DNA from: Bacteroidales bacterium | GTDB taxonomy: Bacteria; Bacteroidota; Bacteroidia; Bacteroidales; UBA932 | Reading direction: 5' to 3' | Assembly: GCA_004552115.1 (NCBI GenBank) | Contig: SFPH01000044.1 | Location: 1 to 7,403 of the forward strand | DNA length: 7,403 nt | In this document: in pieces, positions 5,557 through 7,403 of the stretch | How the letters are laid out: each line of letters opens with the position of its first letter | How positions within the stretch are numbered: position 1 is the stretch's first letter | The notes under the pieces: model-generated | Databases searched by the model: none | What the model saw: the letters and a program-made list of their open reading frames with translations, nothing else | What the model was told of the DNA's origin: nothing | Program-made: the position numbers and the translations under genes

Positions 5557-6903
5557 TTATTTTTCCGAGAAGTGACCGGCTGCCCTGAGAAGATGGCGGA
5601 TGCCGCTCGAAATCTCCTGGGTTTCCTGAAGCATTGTCAGATATACGTAGGAGACCGTGATGTTCTCCTGCTCCGACTGCATCCTGTCCACCTGCCTGCT
5701 GCGCAGTTCGGAAACGCTTTCCTTGAACTCCCTGCACTGCTCCCTCAATTTCTCGATATCCCTGAGGTCGTCTGTGGCAATGATGTCGGCAGCCCTTCTG
5801 AGCAGGTAAAGCAGGGTGTCCCTCATCGGGAGAAACTCCTTGACTCTCTCTTCCGGAAGCGGGGCGAAGTTGTTGTCGACGTGTTCCTCGCACGGGTCGC
5901 ACATTCTTCTGAGACAGTAGAGAATATCCTCGCAGCTGTTGCTCCCGAGATGAACCCAGGTGTTCTTCTCAATGGCGATTCCCGGGTCTATCTTCCTGAT
6001 GCACAGCATATCCTTCCTCCTGACCTGTTTCAGTTCCATCCTCTCCTTCCTCAATCCCGAGGTGGCCTTCCTGAGCAGTCCGAGATTCTCGCATACGAAT
6101 CCGTCGGTGATGTTCAGATATGCCTCATTGGCGAATTCCAGGAAGGAAGCCGCATTCTTGTTATAATGCGAGCAGAAGAGGCTGAGGCACTCGTTCTTGT
6201 CTTCGGATGACATTATCTTTTCGAAAAGCATGTCTCCCTTGTCCTCGGCTTTCCTGCGGGTGAAGGCTATGTGGCTCCTTATCAGCAGGAAGATGGCGAG
6301 GGCTATGAGCAGTCCGGCTGCCACCATTCCTCCGGCGCACATCAGAAGACCTGTGAGGAAGCTGAGAATGAAGGCGGCTCCGGCTGTTATCAGCCATCCT
6401 CCGATTACGGAAATTACTCCTGTTATGCGGAATACGGCGCTGTCCCTTCCCCAGGCCCTGTCGGCGAGGGAACTTCCCATCGCTACCATGAAGGTTACAT
6501 AGGTAGTGGAAAGAGGCAGCTTGAGGGATGTTCCCAGGGCAATGAGAAGGCTGGCGAGGACGAGATTGACGGTTGCCCGGATCTCATCGAACGCTGCCCC
6601 TTCCGGGAGTACTTCATTGTTCTTGAAACGGGTGTCCGCCCAGTTGCGGAATTTCTCAGGGATGAATCCGGAAATCACTGTACCTGCATTGATTGAAGCC
6701 CTGACCAGCACTCTGGCTGCTCTGGATGAACCGAACATCTCGTCTCCGTCTCCCTGCTTCGACAGGCCTACCGAAGTGTTGACCACGTTGAAGGCCTTCT
6801 TGGATGTGGCGAGGGAGATGACCATTATCGCTCCGGCCGGAAGCATCGCCTCCGCCATTGGCCGTAAAGTCCCTGAATGCATCCAGTCCGGCCAGAGGCA
6901 CAC
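5557..6903 (-). CDS. C-terminal fragment of the PiT transporter: second half of the membrane domain plus PhoU-like domain
   Basis: The frame opens at GTG 6903, but its first 20 or so residues are out-of-frame translation; family sequence begins at PAGAIMVISLATSKKA (residue 22 onward). The stretch around residues 105-150 contains the second PiT repeat signature, with the LPLSTTYVTFMVAMGSSLAD segment that takes part in Na+ or H+ coupled phosphate transport. Further membrane helices lie at about 158-182 and 186-208. After RSHIAFTRRK the chain becomes a soluble, helix-rich cytosolic domain of about 235 residues, ending in YLTMLQETQEISSGIRHLLRA. It resembles PhoU/DUF47-type domains, which are thought to regulate phosphate uptake. 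Alone, this piece lacks the first transport repeat and should not be a working carrier. Its stop codon abuts the promoter of the downstream RSH gene. Confidence 0.8.
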   Translation of the reverse strand: MCLWPDWMHSGTLRPMAEAMLPAGAIMVISLATSKKAFNVVNTSVGLSKQGDGDEMFGSSRAARVLVRASINAGTVISGFIPEKFRNWADTRFKNNEVLPEGAAFDEIRATVNLVLASLLIALGTSLKLPLSTTYVTFMVAMGSSLADRAWGRDSAVFRITGVISVIGGWLITAGAAFILSFLTGLLMCAGGMVAAGLLIALAIFLLIRSHIAFTRRKAEDKGDMLFEKIMSSEDKNECLSLFCSHYNKNAASFLEFANEAYLNITDGFVCENLGLLRKATSGLRKERMELKQVRRKDMLCIRKIDPGIAIEKNTWVHLGSNSCEDILYCLRRMCDPCEEHVDNNFAPLPEERVKEFLPMRDTLLYLLRRAADIIATDDLRDIEKLREQCREFKESVSELRSRQVDRMQSEQENITVSYVYLTMLQETQEISSGIRHLLRAAGHFSEK

Positions 6904-7403
6904 CGATGAAGTTCACGAGGTCATTGCCTGCGAATGCCATTGCCAATGCGAATGTGCCCAGCAGGACCAGCACTTTGAAGACATTGACCTTCAGCAGATA
7001 TAGTATGTGGGACAGGATTCCCGTCACAATCGCGCAGCAGAGGCAGATGAGCCATCCGTGCGACTGTATCCATCCCGGGGTCTCAGGGCTGATGAAGGCC
7101 ACGTTCTTGAGGCCCTTGATGAGCATGAACCATATGAGGGCGGTTGCGGCCAGTCCTCCGAAAATGCCGATTTTCCATTTCAGCCCCGGCCCCTTGTATG
7201 AGAATGTGAAAACGAGCCTGGCGATATACTGGACGACGGTTCCGAAGAAGAAGGCGATTGCCACCGATACGAAAATCGCGATTATCATCGACAGCGCCTT
7301 GCCGGTGTTCATCATCTCCATCATGTTGACTCCCTGGTCCGAGAATGACTTGACCAGAGCCATCGCGAATGTTCCTCCGAGGAGTTCGAATACCATTGAC
7401 ACT
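6656..7403 (-). CDS. N-terminal-side fragment of the PiT transporter (partial, ends in frameshifted tail)
   Basis: The frame enters from the right edge; the first residues in view, VSMVFELLGG, correspond to the end of the first PiT repeat (usually STTVSxVFELLG), so the true start is outside. Membrane helices are visible at about 36-66, 78-97, 115-137 and 141-157. The last is followed by the PiT signature AGNDLVNFIGVPLAG (about 158-172), whose Asn-Asp pair is characteristic of the family's phosphate site. From about residue 189 (near 6839) the chain turns into Arg/Gly/His-rich sequence unlike a membrane protein and runs on to a stop at 6656. This marks the frameshift. The downstream frame carries the rest of the gene. 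Confidence 0.8.
   Translation of the reverse strand, partial: VSMVFELLGGTFAMALVKSFSDQGVNMMEMMNTGKALSMIIAIFVSVAIAFFFGTVVQYIARLVFTFSYKGPGLKWKIGIFGGLAATALIWFMLIKGLKNVAFISPETPGWIQSHGWLICLCCAIVTGILSHILYLLKVNVFKVLVLLGTFALAMAFAGNDLVNFIGVPLAGLDAFRDFTANGGGDASGRSDNGHLPRHIQEGLQRGQHFGRPVEAGRRRRDVRFIQSSQSAGQGFNQCRYSDFRIHP
6832..6841. repeat. 10-base perfect palindrome at the transporter frameshift junction
   Basis: TCCGGCCGGA reads the same on both strands and lies exactly where the transporter switches frame. Such a GC-rich palindrome could mark a deletion end point or be a place where polymerase or an assembler slipped. A 10-base palindrome can also occur by chance. Confidence 0.5.

Larger units (their letters stand above)
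5557..7403 (-). pseudogene. PiT-family phosphate transporter with PhoU-like tail, frameshifted, 5' end off the window
   Basis: Two overlapping frames together spell one Bacteroidota PiT transporter. Family sequence runs in one frame from the right edge to about 6839 and resumes in another frame at about 6840-6835, then continues to the TAA at 5557. Relative to the family as I remember it, the linker and the first half of the next membrane helix are also missing at the switch, so a deletion of 3n+2 bases fits better than a one-base slip. About the first hundred residues lie beyond the right edge. The break may be a true loss of function, a strain variant, or a sequencing or assembly fault. No slippery heptamer suggests programmed frameshifting. 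Confidence 0.75.

Noticed and set aside
5572..6210. + strand frame opposite the transporter's PhoU-like domain
   Set aside because: Antisense to conserved coding sequence, with no independent start context or recognisable domain.
6815..6865. Programmed ribosomal frameshift in the transporter
   Set aside because: No slippery heptamer or A/T-rich slip site is present, and part of a membrane helix is missing, which a simple slip would not explain.

Overview
The window looks like a chromosomal segment from a member of the Bacteroidota, probably order Bacteroidales, with fairly balanced base composition. The reasons are: an Hsp90 (HtpG) of 682 residues with a long charged insert and the 'NVSRSYLQSD' active-site context, which I associate with Bacteroidota; promoter-like TTG-N20-TAnnTTTG elements; start codons preceded by A-rich sequence instead of Shine-Dalgarno motifs; and a PiT phosphate transporter carrying a C-terminal PhoU-like domain. 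The genus cannot be decided from the sequence alone.

Left part, + strand. The first 97 bases hold two hairpins. The second is followed by six T and is a good intrinsic terminator for a gene lying off the left edge. Next come two adjacent genes, a small outer-membrane beta-barrel-like protein (98-709) and a lipoprotein-like protein (722-1384) that carries a single Ca-binding-loop-like motif. I recognise neither as a named family. A possible promoter and a perfect 10-bp hairpin with a T6 tract lie between them and htpG (1493-3541). htpG ends in a terminator hairpin whose T tract touches the stop codon of the convergent gene.

Right part, - strand. A long RelA/SpoT-homologue (3598-5466) has an intact-looking ppGpp hydrolase (HD) half, but its synthetase half lacks the expected catalytic aspartate. 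It has its own well-formed Bacteroidota-type promoter directly after the stop codon of the upstream gene. That upstream gene (5557 to beyond the right edge) encodes a PiT-family phosphate transporter with a cytosolic PhoU-like tail. As given, it is broken by a frameshift near 6840, where part of a membrane helix also appears to be missing.

The genes share a stress and nutrient theme (chaperone, alarmone turnover, phosphate uptake) but are not one operon. The strand change at 3598 and the internal promoters and terminators divide them. I do not see an undescribed multi-gene system. The best leads are the catalytically lopsided RSH protein, the broken transporter, the hairpin/T6 element just before htpG, and the uncharacterised envelope gene pair.
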